Under the pieces are notes generated by a model. The model was not told where the DNA came from. It did not search any database and was given only the letters and a program-made list of their open reading frames with translations. DNA of 64,000 bases from Epiperipatus broadwayi (taxonomy: Eukaryota > Onychophora > Udeonychophora > Euonychophora > Peripatidae): positions 2,125,236-2,189,235 of the forward strand of contig JAQFVV010000156.1 in the NCBI GenBank assembly GCA_028023455.1, read 5' to 3'. The first letter of the stretch is position 1; each line of letters opens with the position of its first letter. Of this stretch, positions 24,191 to 35,956 are shown piece by piece. Both the position numbers and the translations under genes were made by a program.

Positions 24191-26289
24191 TCTTGTTCAA
24201 TCACAGATATTCCCTCTCTTCAATCAAGAATCCATGAGTAATTTTTGAATAATATTTAAATTCTAATATTAGGTCTGTAATAGAAACAAAAAAAGTTATG
24301 TTATAAAAAAACATCAACAGATAAAAGCAAAGGTGAAAGAAAAATACTAAAAAATGTCAATAATATAAAAGTTATTCTCATAAAAATGATTTGTTCAGTA
24401 ACAAAAATGAAAGATTGTGATAGCTATAATGAAGAAATAAATATTTGATGTAATTATAGTAATAAATAATTTATAATGATTATAAAAGTTATATAATAAA
24501 AAATGTTCAATCACAAAATTTACGCAGTCAATCCCAATCCATAAAACAGTCAAAAGTGCTAATAAAGGTTTATTTATGATAATAATAATAAATTTATATA
24601 TTTAAGCAAAATAATGATGTGTATAGCATTTAAAATTATACAAGGATTTTATTAATTTTCATAATATTTCACAGATCACTTATTGAGCTTTCCTCATAAC
24701 ATAGTTTGGGAAATGCTTTAGAAACCTATTGTTTTCCTCACCCCAGCCTATCTTTGAGCAGAGAGTTTAATGGATATACATTTGTATAACATTGTGTTTT
24801 CCTGAAGGTTTATATAACATTTGTAGGTGCATAGTTTTTTGTTTTTATAGAGAATATGCATATTAAATTTTTTTTACAATGAAACTGTAATCCTGTGCAT
24901 ATTGCTTTCCCTACATCTATTGTCAACTTAATTTTTTTTGGTCCCAAAAACAGAAAAATAATAGCAACATTCTTTTTCTATTGTTTTTTTTTTTTTTATG
25001 CATCTATGCTTTTATTTTCTACAGTTTTTTAAAAATAATGGATAAGGCATTTTCTGTAATAGAAATTTTCAAAAAAAGAATAATATAGTTAAATTATTAA
25101 TAAGAAACTCACATTAATTTCTTTTGAGAATTATTGCTTTAAATTTTCATTATAAAACTTTACTATGATAAAAATATCTGAAATACGAAAATAAAACTGA
25201 TAATAACATCTTATTTAGCATTTAAAATAAATGTTGTTTAATGCAAACTGTAATGGATGTTACAAAAAGTTTTTTAATGTAGCTAGATTCAAATAGATTT
25301 TTGTTTATGCAATTTGTACATGAATAATTTATGCACAAAATGAACCAGCGTATTTTATATGTGGTCATATTTGTGATTCATTGACTAGTCTGTAGTATTT
25401 GTAAAGCTCATGTCTTAATTTTGTCTTTTTTTTTTTTTTTTCATTTATGAATGACTGCCCTTCTGATGAGTTTATGCTTATTATTGTATGTACTTTAATT
25501 AAATTTTTTTTAAATGTAATGGATGAATTATAATTTGTAATAATGTATTTTCTCAATATTAGGCAAAATGCTATTGAAAGTTATAAGAGAATTAGGATTA
25601 CTGATGTGTAATTTGATCTTGAAGAGTAAGCTTTTTTTTTTTTCTTTTGTTGGTGGATAAAATCTTATTGAAGAGGTGATTTTTCAAGTTATAAAGTCTG
25701 ATATCAAGATTAGTGATCAGGAGTATATAACTGAAGATTATTGAGTTCATTATCAAGAAATAATTTTCATTATCATTCTGTAGTAATGAGATGAGTCATA
25801 ATGAGGAAGATGATAGCTTATCTCAGTTTTTGTGGAATATCTTAGCCTAAATATTTAAATATCTGGATATTTACTCTAGTACTATCATCATAGAGGATAC
25901 TGGATAAGTCATTGTTAAGCTGTTTTGGTTTCCAGTACAAGATGATTGCATGAAGGTTGTCGCAATAGTCATCTTTGTTGAATATAAATACTTGTATTTT
26001 TGTAAAGAAATTCCTTTGAAGTTTAGATAAATTCTATTCTCAAGTTAGAATGATTTGCTGGTATCTTTGATTTGGAGCTTTAGTAATATTTTTGAAACTA
26101 TCTGCAGAATGGACTGTTGTTTTTTTTGTATAGGGATTCACAGAAGGCATATCTACAGGACAATCAGATAACTATATGGTTTGTATATCAGATAATCTGA
26201 AAGCTGATCAGTGATTGAGTGACAAAAATTCTGCATCTTAAAATAGTAAAGTAATTATACAAATTTTAAGTAATTTTATTTATTACAGA
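24191..26289. other. AT-rich intron sequence
   Basis: Several poly-T runs (24,990; 25,430; 25,631) and no supported gene. The + strand from about 25,560 has a short Arg/Ile-rich readable stretch but no motif I can name. Confidence 0.45.
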
Positions 26290-26505
26290 TTTAAAACCAT
26301 CAAAACATCACATGACTTAAGATCTAGGTGTGGGGTTCTCAAATCCAAGGCTCATCACCAATGAAAGCCACAAGCTAGAAACTGGTCTGAGGGTGTTGGA
26401 TGAGTAAGCACAAGATAGGGATTTTATGCACAAACCTACTTGCATCCATTGATTATGAAGGCTTGCACTTGGTGGCACTATTGTATGGAGAGTTTGGTAC
26501 TCATA
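26290..26505 (+). repeat. Hammerhead-motif MITE, left end lost
   Basis: It holds the family's flank (CATCAAAACATCACATG at about 26,300), the core region ATGA (half of CTGATGA is lost), a spacer that can pair AGC with GCT around a CACAA loop, and GAAACTGGTC (26,378-26,387). The right terminal repeat (TTGGTGGCACTATTGTATGG, about 26,470-26,489) mirrors the left one of the 14.1-kb copy. Loss of the first core bases makes self-cleavage impossible. Confidence 0.55.
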
Positions 26506-26689
26506 TTACAGATTCGTGTAGAACTTATATTTCGTGAATTTTTATACAAATGAAAATATTTCTACATTTTTTGCAGAAGGGCTAAATCAGCCAGATTTCA
26601 AAAATTTCTTTTAAAAATAAATTCTGATTTTAGTTTTAAAATACTAATTTCAAACATTTCAAACAACAATAATAATACTAATAGATATC

Positions 26690-27205
26690 ATTGCAGTTTA
26701 TAATGTTATAATTGACTCTTTATTAGCTTGCATTCAGAATAGATTATATTTATCTGTTTATTAAAGGGGGTTATTTAAACTTTAATTTCCATCTCAGTGA
26801 TCAAGTAGCAGTCTTTAGTGTCTATATAAGTATATTAGAACATTAATAAAGGTGGGATTCCACCTTTATTGTAAAAGGAGATTGCCTTGACAACAGTTTG
26901 AAATTGTTATTGATATTGGGATTGTCTAAATATAGACTGGTTTTTAATGATTACTTACAAACCCATTTAGCCTTGAGCATTATTCACTTACTATTTAAGT
27001 CATACTTTGGGTGCAATTTGAAATTTATAATTGCAGTTTGTAATGTTATGATTGACTATTAGTCTGCATTCAGAATAGGTTATATTTACCTGTTTATTAA
27101 AGAGGTTTATTTTAAACTTCTTTGTATCAATAATTTCAATCTCTTTGATCAAGTTTATTGATATTGGGATTGTCTAAGTGTTGACTGGTTTTTAATGATC
27201 ACTAA
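26690..27205 (+). repeat. Direct duplication of an unknown segment
   Basis: The segment starting TTGCAGTTTATAATGTTAT (26,692) recurs, with changes, from 27,032 (TTGCAGTTTGTAATGTTATG). Both carry CAGAATAG, a TCTGTTTATTAAAG-like stretch, a GATCAAG and the run ATTGATATTGGGATTGTCTA. The second copy lacks about 100 bases present in the first. It may be a tandem duplication or two insertions of one element. Confidence 0.6.
26845..26870. repeat. Perfect 11-bp stem hairpin
   Basis: AATAAAGGTGG, then GATT, then CCACCTTTATT. It sits inside the first copy of the 26.7-kb duplication and is missing from the second, so it may be a small insertion. No function is implied. Confidence 0.6.
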
Positions 27206-28210
27206 TATATATGTATATGAAACTAATACCAAGGAGCAATACAGTAATCCTGAAAAATCAATTAATCCCCAAATCTGGTATTGCAATGATAACATATAGC
27301 ATCATGAATAGTTTTATTAAATTCAGAACTTTTGTTTAACATGAAGTTAATATGAAATTAAAAATCCAATAATCAGAGTTTAAATTGTTTATCTATTGTC
27401 ATTTACACACTTATTTTATAGTGACAATATTAATATTTTTAAAACTTATTTTACATTCGGTGAGATAATGAAATAAATATTCAAAAAGTTATATAGTTAG
27501 CAGCTTGTCTACAGATTGAATAGTTGTAGTTATGCTATTGTCAGGTGTTGATCTCAGATATGATATTCACGGGTAGCAGTAGTGGAATGACCAGATTGCA
27601 CAATCCAGGAAGCAATACCTATCCCAGAATATCTGCTACTGCAGTTATAGGATAAGATGTTTTTTCATTAAAGGTTAGGTTCTGTTTCTGATGCAATTAA
27701 TTTTTTCTGTCTCTCCTTGCTGACTTCAGTTTTTAAATTACAATAGTATCTTATTATCATGAACTTCTCATGTTATTAGTCATTCAGATTTTATGCTTAT
27801 GTAACACAACATTTCCATTCTTTAACTTTATGCTACTACAATTCTGATTCCAACCCCCCTTCATTTTCTTAGCAGAAGAAAGCTAAATAATGAAAACATT
27901 TAATAAATAGGGAATTCTTAGTTATAATTTTTGCTTGAGACAATACACTCACTAATGAGATAATGTTGAAACTGAATTTAAAACGAGTTTCAGCTTACCA
28001 AACATTTTATGTTTAGGAAGCTCTTTTTAGGAATCCCCTTGCCTACTACAGAAGTGGAAGGATCTAGAAAAAGTCTAAAAATGGCCTGTCTTGCACTATT
28101 TGTTTGAGTTGTCGTGTTTAGCAGATAATTATTAAAAAGTTATAATGTTAATAGTGGTTTAACAGCAAATATTTTAAATTACCTCTATTTTTAAATGTGT
28201 ATGTGAATTT
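27206..28210. other. AT-rich intron sequence
   Basis: No gene seen. Around 27,555-27,650 the tracts GGTAGCAGTAGTGG and ATCTGCTACTGCAG are loosely inverted copies, perhaps the ends of a small worn MITE. Confidence 0.4.
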
Positions 28211-28393
28211 TTATTTGATGCAAACTTTTCATGAGAAACCATTTATAGCCAAGGAACTGTAGCTGCTCTTATTGAAACCCATCTTTCAGAGGATAGAAGA
28301 TCAATAGAACATGTAAATGACTTCATATTTTTTTTTGGAAAGTAGATCAAACAATGAAAGGGTTGCATAGGATTGAATTTATTGTAAGGTTTA

Positions 28394-28465
28394 ATTTCAT
28401 AGAAATCTTAATGAAAGGCTAATAACGGTATTTCATAGAAATCTTAATGAAAGGCTAATAACGGT
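28394..28465 (+). repeat. Exact 36-bp tandem duplication
   Basis: ATTTCATAGAAATCTTAATG followed by AAAGGCTAATAACGGT occurs twice in a row (28,394-28,429 and 28,430-28,465) with no differences, inside the LINE relic. This is a recent slippage-type event. Confidence 0.85.
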
Positions 28466-30374
28466 ATTAAAACTTGTTTTGTACAATAATATCTATGCAC
28501 TAATGTTATCAGAGAATTCAGAATGTTTTTATTCTTTGCTTGATAGCATTATTATGGCAATGCTATTAAAGAATGGGGGGGGGGTGAACAGTAAATTTTG
28601 GCAAATCTGTTGGAAATAATAGCTTTAGAGCTGTAGATGTAAATGATCTATTATTATTGAATTTTTGACCAACTCATAGACTAGTTATCCGAAACAATTG
28701 AGGCAGAAAAAATTACTTAAAACTATGGTGTAATAAGGGCTTTGTTATAGCTAGGAATCAGAATACAAAAAAAGTTTATATGATCACTTACAAATGCAGA
28801 TTGGTGGATAGATTATAGTCAAGATTGCTTTAAGATTAAAATTATTGTTGCTTTAAGAAATAGATTTTTAGAATTATCTCCTATTTGTAATAATTTTTAA
28901 CAGATATTTAAATACTCAAATTGCTAATTTAGATCTTCAAGATTATCATGTTATTCAAACATGAAATTCTTTTAAGATATGGATACAAGTAAATCTTTTT
29001 TTGATTTCAATAGAAAAATCATAACTGGTTCTGTGAGATCACTCCTATTAATAGGATTTGAATAAAAGCAGCACATAGTATTTTCTGCTTGGCCGAATAG
29101 TAAATTGTATGTGAGACTTTTAAAACTAATTAGAAATTTAAAGAGAGAAGGTCATCAACTGATAAAATGGCTTAAAAATAATTGGTAGATTAAACTACAA
29201 AGGAAATACAGGCATTTGCTGATTACAATCTAAAGATCTTTTGACGCATTGAAAGTAATATATGGACTTGAAAAAACATTATCATAATCTTATTAAATCC
29301 ATTGATGGCACTGCTTATGATGTGTTGAACAAGTGGAGAGTATTTTGATCATTTTTAAAATAGTGGTGATGATTTTGAATGATATATTTATTCTATCTAT
29401 TCCTTTAGATTTGGATAAACATATCCAGTTTAGTTAAATTAAAACAGCTCTTTATAATCTTAAAAATGAAAAACCTGCAGATCCTGAAACTCTAAATGTA
29501 CTTTGTATATTTTATTATATAATTTACATATATTCAGATTTAATAGGAATAAGCAGAAAAAAATTGTTGTGTAGATGATGTAAAACATGATTTATCAAAC
29601 TTTTTAAATGTATATTTTAAAATATTAATATGTTAAGCAGGATTCAATTTTGTCATCAAAATATTAATGCCAAAACATTGATTTAACTCTCTTCTCAAAA
29701 CAAATTGGTTTAAAGCAATCCCCCTCCCCTGGCATAGAGACACATTTGTTTTTGAAACAGCTTTTGTTTGAGTTTATGATGCAGATATAAGGTTTTTTGA
29801 TGGAATTTTTTAATTTGAATTGATTAAAAGTAAAAATTAAACTTCATCTTTTTTGACTTCTGGATTTACATGGTGCTGATAATTATTTTGTCCTTGTCAA
29901 TTCAAATGATCATCTAAAGAATATTCTTAATGTTTTGAATGTGATATATAAAAACTGGTTTAATAATTAATTTCAAAAGACATGAGTCCTTTTATCAGTT
30001 AGTGTTGAAAGAAAAATTTTAAGCAAATTTTAGTTTGGATGGTTTTAAAAATATGAGCCAATTCAAATATCTTGGTAGCTTTTTAAAATAGAAAGGTAGA
30101 ATTTAGAACAGCAAAAATTCTAATATGTGCTACTGGTGCTAGTAAAAAGTCAAAAGATAATGTATTTATCTCACTGATAGAAACTATTGCAAGTAAATTA
30201 GTTGCATGTACAATTATTTTATCTTAAATTATTTTAGGGATTTTTCTACTAATGTAACATAAAGGCAGTAGAAGAATTTCATTTAAGAATGGTTTATAAA
30301 ATTTTAAAAGTGCTAAAACAAGATTATAATATCAATCAGCTTGTTGGATATGATGTTATAAAGTCTATTGTTAT

Positions 30375-30669
30375 TCGATATTCTTTTTGACTTTTCTTAT
30401 ACAATTATAATTCAAGCTAAATGCTTTGGAAGCAAGAAATAAGAAAATCTTAAAATGGAATTCGTATATGAAGCGAGAAGTAAAATGTAATATTTATACG
30501 CTTAATATAATAAGCTGAGCATGCTTTTGATATCATTATGGAGATATCTGCTATGATTATAATATCATTATAGAGATATCGAAAGTTATGCTCAACTCAC
30601 TACATTAAGCATATAAGAATTCCATTTTAAGCTTTTCTTATTTCTTGCTTCCAAAGCGTTTAGCTTGAA
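30375..30669. mobile_element. Snapback insertion 1 in the LINE relic
   Basis: A palindrome (left arm from 30,411, TTCAAGCTAAATGCTTTGG; right arm ending 30,669 with its near complement) with an unpaired 36-nt tail on the left (30,375-30,410). It is flanked by AAGTCTATTGTTAT (30,361-30,374) and AAGTCCTTTTGTTAT (30,668-30,682), a diverged 14-15 bp target duplication. Taking out the insertion and one repeat rejoins the LINE reading frame (DVIKSIVMKSHICW across the site), independent proof that this was an insertion. It has no open reading frame. Confidence 0.7.
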
Positions 30670-30706
30670 GTCCTTTTGTTATGAAGTCACATATTTGTTG
30701 GATTGC

Positions 30707-30796
30707 TTTTCATTGGAGAGACAGGTTGTGCTTATGTTGTAAAGTCTATGATTTTCATTGGAGAGACAGGTCGTGTTTATGTTGTAAAGTCTATCT
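30707..30796 (+). repeat. 45-bp tandem duplication
   Basis: The unit starting TTTTCATTGGAGAGACAGG occurs at 30,707-30,751 and 30,752-30,796 with only a few substitutions, within the 3' part of the LINE relic. Confidence 0.85.
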
Positions 30797-31617
30797 CAAA
30801 GATATTATAAAGGAATGTAATAATGATTGCTTTTATTGCAAATATATGGCTGAGAATAGAATCCAATGAATTGCTATAATTAGACAAGGTGTTGACCTCT
30901 TTCAGAAATAAAAGTTTGCTGTAGAAAAGTCTTTCCTCTAATTTTTCGACAGTACTGCAAAAGATCAAACAGAGGAACGGATCAGCCTGTTCTATTTGCG
31001 AACATTTTTCTGAATCACAAATTGTTTGTATGATCATGCAAAATTCATCTTTTTATTTTTATTTTTTATAGTTGGAATGGCCAGAATTATTTGTGATTGG
31101 CTTCTGTTACTGGTGAGATTATACTATTGCACATATATCACTACTGTCACATGATTTCAGTAGCTGTGTATGCACAACTATACTGCTAATGCATAACTTA
31201 ATTTTAAATGTAAATACAATATATATTTATAGTATTGAATTTTTTTCAAAAAAAAAAAAAAGATCAATTTGGTTGAATGGATGAAAAACTAAAATGCAAA
31301 TGGATTGTGTAAATATTTTAATCATCATAGTACTTTTATTATAATATTTAGGTGAAATATTTTTTATTAGTGGATTTTTTAAAGTGCTTTTGGAAAATGC
31401 TGTGCAGGCTTAAGTGGATCAAATTGGTTCAATTATTCTAAAGTCTTTTCTGTCATTTCATTTCAGGATGATACTAATTTAACAATTTTGTCTATAATTT
31501 AGTAGGAGAAAGACAGCATTTCTTGCTTTCTTTATGAAGATTTTTCTAATAATTGGTTTGATAACATTCCTTAAATATTATTTGATCTCACTCTACAGTT
31601 TTATATAAAGCTTTAAG

Positions 31618-31895
31618 CCAATAAGCTAATGCACATGTGCTTTGTAGTTGTCACTATATAAATTAATACTCCCACTTTTTCAAACACAAGATAAAGTCTT
31701 TGGGAAAAGATAGAATGAATCATCTATCTTTTCAACCCAAACGTATATGTATGGAAAATCTTAAGTGTGTTTGAAAAAGTGGGAGTATTCATTTATATAG
31801 TGACATCTACAAAGCGCATGTGCATTAGCTTATTGACTTATTGGTATTACAGTTTATAAAAACATCACGCTATATAAAATAAATGTCTTGTTTAC
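31618..31895. mobile_element. Snapback insertion 2
   Basis: Two arms of about 70 bp (31,619-31,688, starting CAATAAGCTAATGCACATG, and 31,765-31,835, its near complement) around a loop of about 76 nt, followed by an unpaired tail (31,836-31,895, 60 nt). The whole is bracketed by identical 13-bp direct repeats ATAAAGCTTTAAG at 31,605-31,617 and 31,896-31,908. The left arm begins one base after the left repeat. No coding potential. Confidence 0.75.
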
Positions 31896-31908
31896 ATAAA
31901 GCTTTAAG

Positions 31909-33914
31909 ATGTTATATAATTATTTAAAATATGCATCAAAGAAAAATTTTTAAAAAAAGGTACAGGATTTTGTTTTAATAAGAAATAAATAAAATTTTCA
32001 ATTTATAAGAAGTGATTTTTTTGGGGGGTGTTTTTCAGTGCATTTTCATCTCAACTCTACCATATCTTAACAATCCACCAGTGCAGAATGTCAGACTTTC
32101 TCTCATAATGCATGCATTTATGAACAGTTTCTTCTCTTTTAATGCAATAGAGATGTCAAACATTTAAATCTTCAGGCTCGTGTTGACATATCGATAACCT
32201 TACTATATCACTATCCTATCATATAAGATAGGAATTGGTTACCATCCACTTTTAACATTTTGTGGAAGGATGAACAATCATTGCACTTTACATATATATT
32301 TTTCAAGTTTTTATTTGAGTATCTCTTACTGCAATTCCACGATGTCATAACCATCAAACTCAGCTGCCCTCTCTCACTATATATGCATTTTACAAACTTT
32401 GTTCTTTAGGTGAGCTGGAGGTTTCAAACACTTTAATTTCCACTCTTATGATTACTGCTTAATATCTTCCATTATACCAACACCAGTAGATGTATGTTTG
32501 TTGGTTTTTAACAATACAAAACTTTTTAATCCAAAAATAATTTTTCCATATGCATATATATTTTAATCGCATACTTTACATAGTTATTTGTTTTATGATA
32601 ATAGTAAAAGCTTAATCTAAATATATCTGGTCTCTACAATCGCAAATTTATAATACAGGGAAGATAACCTTGAAGAATTCTTGAAGATGGTCTTTTAAAT
32701 TTGAAATTTGTAATTGCTGTTTAGATATCCTGATTAATATTTTTAATGTAATTTATATGAATAACTTATTTTATTAGGAATTCATAGTAAGATTAATTAA
32801 GGTAAACTGTGGATTCGCTGCCTTTGGAATGGCTGCTCGCCATCTCACTAAAAGACTGCATCATAATATGATTATAGCTTATTTTGTTTTTAAAATTAGT
32901 AAATCAATTAAACTGGTACCTTTTATCCTCTGGTAATTAGATATCCATTTACCAATGTGGTGATTTCCTGAAAGAAATATTGTGTGCTTCTTGTAACCTG
33001 AAAATATTTTCAAAGTTCATCTGGTTGGACCCAGTCCTAGATCTTAGACTTAGTGAATGAAAGTACTAATTGCTATGCTCCAAGGGTTTTGACAAAAGCG
33101 ATTAAAAATCAGTTCACCACCTATAGGAATGAACTACTCGCTCTCCTCAATGACTGATAATGACCACATTGCAGTTAGCACATTATCACTCAATCTGATC
33201 TATTCAGGTCAACCTGGCGCTGTCTGGCTAGTTGATTATAGAATGGTGACTTGACAGAAAAATAATACTGCTAATGTATGATTTTAAAATATCTCCAAGA
33301 TTTATCTAGGATTTGAATAGTTGGCCATCTGAACAATTTTTTTATGGAGCTTCTTTTTTAAAATTTAATATCATATGTCCAGTTTGTTTTATGTAATAAT
33401 ATCGATATTTTCAAGCTTTATACAATTGTGTATGAATATCTTAATGATTTTTTTTTTTTACCAGAGCAAGCTTTCTTTCAATGTAGCAGATTTATTATAT
33501 AATGTATGTGATTATTTATGTTTACAAATATGAAAAGTAGATTTAATATTATTAATTTGTTTATGTTTACAAAGATGAAAATTAGAATTTATATTAGTAA
33601 TTTTATAAATTGAAAATTTAAAGTTTAACAAATATTTTAAGATATAGCATTTAATAAAATATTACATACATAAAAATTATATATATATATAATTAAAGCT
33701 TGGTACTTCATGACGGTTGATAAAACCCCATGTGTGTGTTTATATCTTTATATTAAATTCAGTCAAGTGATTTAGCATTGGCTTAACACTGATTTGTAGT
33801 AAATTATTTTATGATGGACTAATTAATGACATTCTCATAGGTATTTGTTTTTCTGGGGTTCTAAATTGAAAATCTTGAGGGGGGATGCAATTTGATTTAG
33901 ATTATAATTACTAA
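31909..33914. other. Intron sequence with SINE-like pieces
   Basis: Two related segments near 32,040-32,190 and 32,320-32,460 share blocks such as ATGCATTT(A)..ACA(G/A) and a TTCTTTxxxT region with copies at 2.5-2.9, 50.6-50.8 and 57.9-58.1 kb. They are probably one short interspersed family. The block 33,020-33,260 is less AT-rich and carries CCTGGCGCTGTCTGGCTAG, but no gene could be assigned. Confidence 0.4.
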
Positions 33915-34065
33915 TTAATATATATATGTGATCTGCGCACAGGTAATAAAGCTATTAATAAATTGTCATGAAATTATCAAAATTTTACCGCCAAGCTTCA
34001 TTACCTGTGCGCAGAGCACATATATATATTAATTTATTTAAATGTTAATGAAGTAAAATCTTAAC
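33915..34065. mobile_element. Snapback insertion 3
   Basis: Inverted arms of 33 nt (33,915-33,947, starting TTAATATATATATGTG, and 34,000-34,032) differ at one base and contain the GC-rich core TCTGCGCACAGGTAAT. A 52-nt loop separates them and a 33-nt unpaired tail follows on the right. Direct repeats TATAATTACTAA lie at 33,903-33,914, directly touching the left arm, and at 34,066-34,077. Confidence 0.65.
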
Positions 34066-34077
34066 TATAATTACTAA

Positions 34078-34635
34078 TGTAAAAATAACCTGTGCATGAT
34101 TCATGATTTAAATGTAAATCTGCTGATTAATTAAGCTTATCAGTGCATCTTTAGTTTTAAGGTAATTAAAACGAATATTAGTTCTGTACATATCTTACAA
34201 TAATTGTTTTTACAACTTTTAAATAAGATATCTTGGAAATATGTCTTAAAAAGATTTTCAACAAATATAGCAATATGAGACTGTTTTACATTAAGTTGTT
34301 TCTCTAATAGAAAGATGTACTGGCTATTAATACTGACATAAATTATGTTACAGTTATTTCAAACTTTTTTTTTCCATAGTCTTTAGAAATTTTCTGTGTT
34401 TTGGTAAATTTTATCTCATCTATTGCTGTTACAATCTTCTGCTGTTTTTGTATATCTTTTTTATCCTTGATAATTAGATTTTCTTTTTCAATACAAAGAT
34501 AGTTTGTTATTTCTTATATAATTTACTTATTCATTCTTTCCATCTTTTCCAATATTTTTTCCTTCTTTATTAATAATCTACCATCTCTTTTTCAATTACT
34601 TCACTCTTTTGACCTTGCCTTTTTTTCTCAGTCAA
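34078..34635. other. AT-rich spacer
   Basis: Pyrimidine-rich from about 34,360 to 34,600 on the + strand. No gene, repeat copy or RNA was recognised. Confidence 0.45.
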
Positions 34636-34639
34636 ATAT

Positions 34640-35620
34640 TTTATTCTGTGGCAGGGGTTGTCAAGTTCTTAGGCAAAAAGAGGCACATGCCTACATTTTT
34701 TAATCTCCAAAAGCCACAGAAAATGTTTTAAAATTGTTCTTACAAATAATAAAAATATATAACTATAGTAATCCCACTCACCTTTAATCTTGTTGAAATC
34801 TTTGATTGAATCTTTACTTGTTTAATTAATAGTTTAAAATCTATCCTGATATCAAAGCTGCTCTGAGAAGCTAAATAAGATGGATATTAGTGAAGTTAGT
34901 ATGATAATGTGACTTCATTACAGAGAAGAGAGATTCACATCAGTATATTATCCCAAAAATAGATATTAGTCAGAAAATACTTTTCTAAAGATACTTTGCT
35001 TCTTGAATTTGTTTCCAAAAATCAGTTACAGGTATTTTATGTAGCTTCAAACCTATATCTTGCTGCATCTCCATAAGCTGTTCTCTATTGAAGCATCATC
35101 CGTGGTAAAAGATGCAACAATAGGATATCCATTGTTGATGACATCGATTACGAAAGGATTTACATGAAATTTAGAATAAGGCTTCAACTTTTTAGTTTCT
35201 CAAATCTATGCTCAAAATCATTACAAATTGTTTCTAAGTTTTATCTTCATATTGTTTCAATTTATTGCTTTTAATTTCAGTATCAAGAAAAGTAGTTAAT
35301 CTTAATTTAAGAATAGAAAAGTGCACAAATTTCTTTGTCATCAGATCTCTTTGAAACTTAATTTTATTCTGAAAACTGACTGGACCAGATTAAATAGTGG
35401 ATGTGTTGCATTACACCTATAAGGAATCATATCGTATACTCACCCATGATCTTTTAGTTGTAGATATTTCTTTTCTTCCATAAAAGTTACAATTAGTTCA
35501 AAAAAAGCAACAAACTTATTGAAAGGATTGGTAGTTGATAGCCATCTTATAATACAGTAGAATGGAAGGTCGCTTGACTTCTCTTCAAGCTCCAACTCCA
35601 CAATAAAAATTTTAAAATCA
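34640..35620 (-). pseudogene. hAT transposase relic, GTF2IRD2-like
   Basis: Minus-strand reading from about 35,600 gives LELEEKSSDLPFYCIIRWLS, followed by FNKFVAFFELIVTFMEEKKY (about 35,460-35,570). This matches the family pattern 'DvpLhc.VRWLSrG.vL.Rf..L..Ei..Fl.ek'. Further on (about 35,100-35,200) KLKPYSKFHVNPFVIDV corresponds to the region before the C-terminal dimerisation part. The central 'WL.dl.FL.D...hLN.LN..LQG' segment has been lost or scrambled. Stops occur throughout. It is a different hAT lineage from the ZBED5-like relic at 22.5-24.2 kb. Confidence 0.5.
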
Positions 35621-35956
35621 GAATATGTTTTCTAAAATGCAATTTATGACATTGATGAACTTAAAGTGTTTGATTATTAAATGTTAATAATGAATGATGT
35701 AAGGAATAAAGAGAATTTAGGATAATTAATATCATATGTCATTAGCCCAACTAGCTAATATTTTGATTTACCATATTTTGTTGCAATGCTAACAATTTTA
35801 TATAATGATAATTGAGCATTTTATAAAAACTTGTTAAATGCACTTTTGATGTTAACATTTTTTATAGCTGAGGGATATCTTGAATGTCTCTGTTGATTCG
35901 TCCAATACTAATCTGGAAGCAACATAACTTTTCAAATCACTCATTAATGGGCATAA

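Larger units (their letters stand above)
28211..31050 (+). pseudogene. Worn non-LTR retrotransposon with C-terminal zinc finger
   Basis: Pieces follow the order of a LINE common in marine and freshwater invertebrates. Near 28,265-28,310 an endonuclease start reads AALIETHLSEDRRSIEHVND. Near 28,620-28,760 is a worn 'D.N.LLLLNF' and Arg/Lys stretch. Near 29,245-29,280 ALKVIYGLEKT matches the family's 'ALR.vYGp'. Near 29,400-29,480 LDLDKHIQFS and LYNLKNEKPADPE match '.LD.pp...E...Ai..l...KApG'. Near 30,050-30,085 SQFKYLGSFLK is the post-catalytic 'F.YLGS.ls'. KAVEEFHLRMVYKILK follows near 30,265. A tail near 30,800-31,030 reads CKYMAENRIQ then CSICEHFSESQIVCM, a worn C2H2 finger. A palindrome inserted at 30,375 interrupts it. 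Confidence 0.6.
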
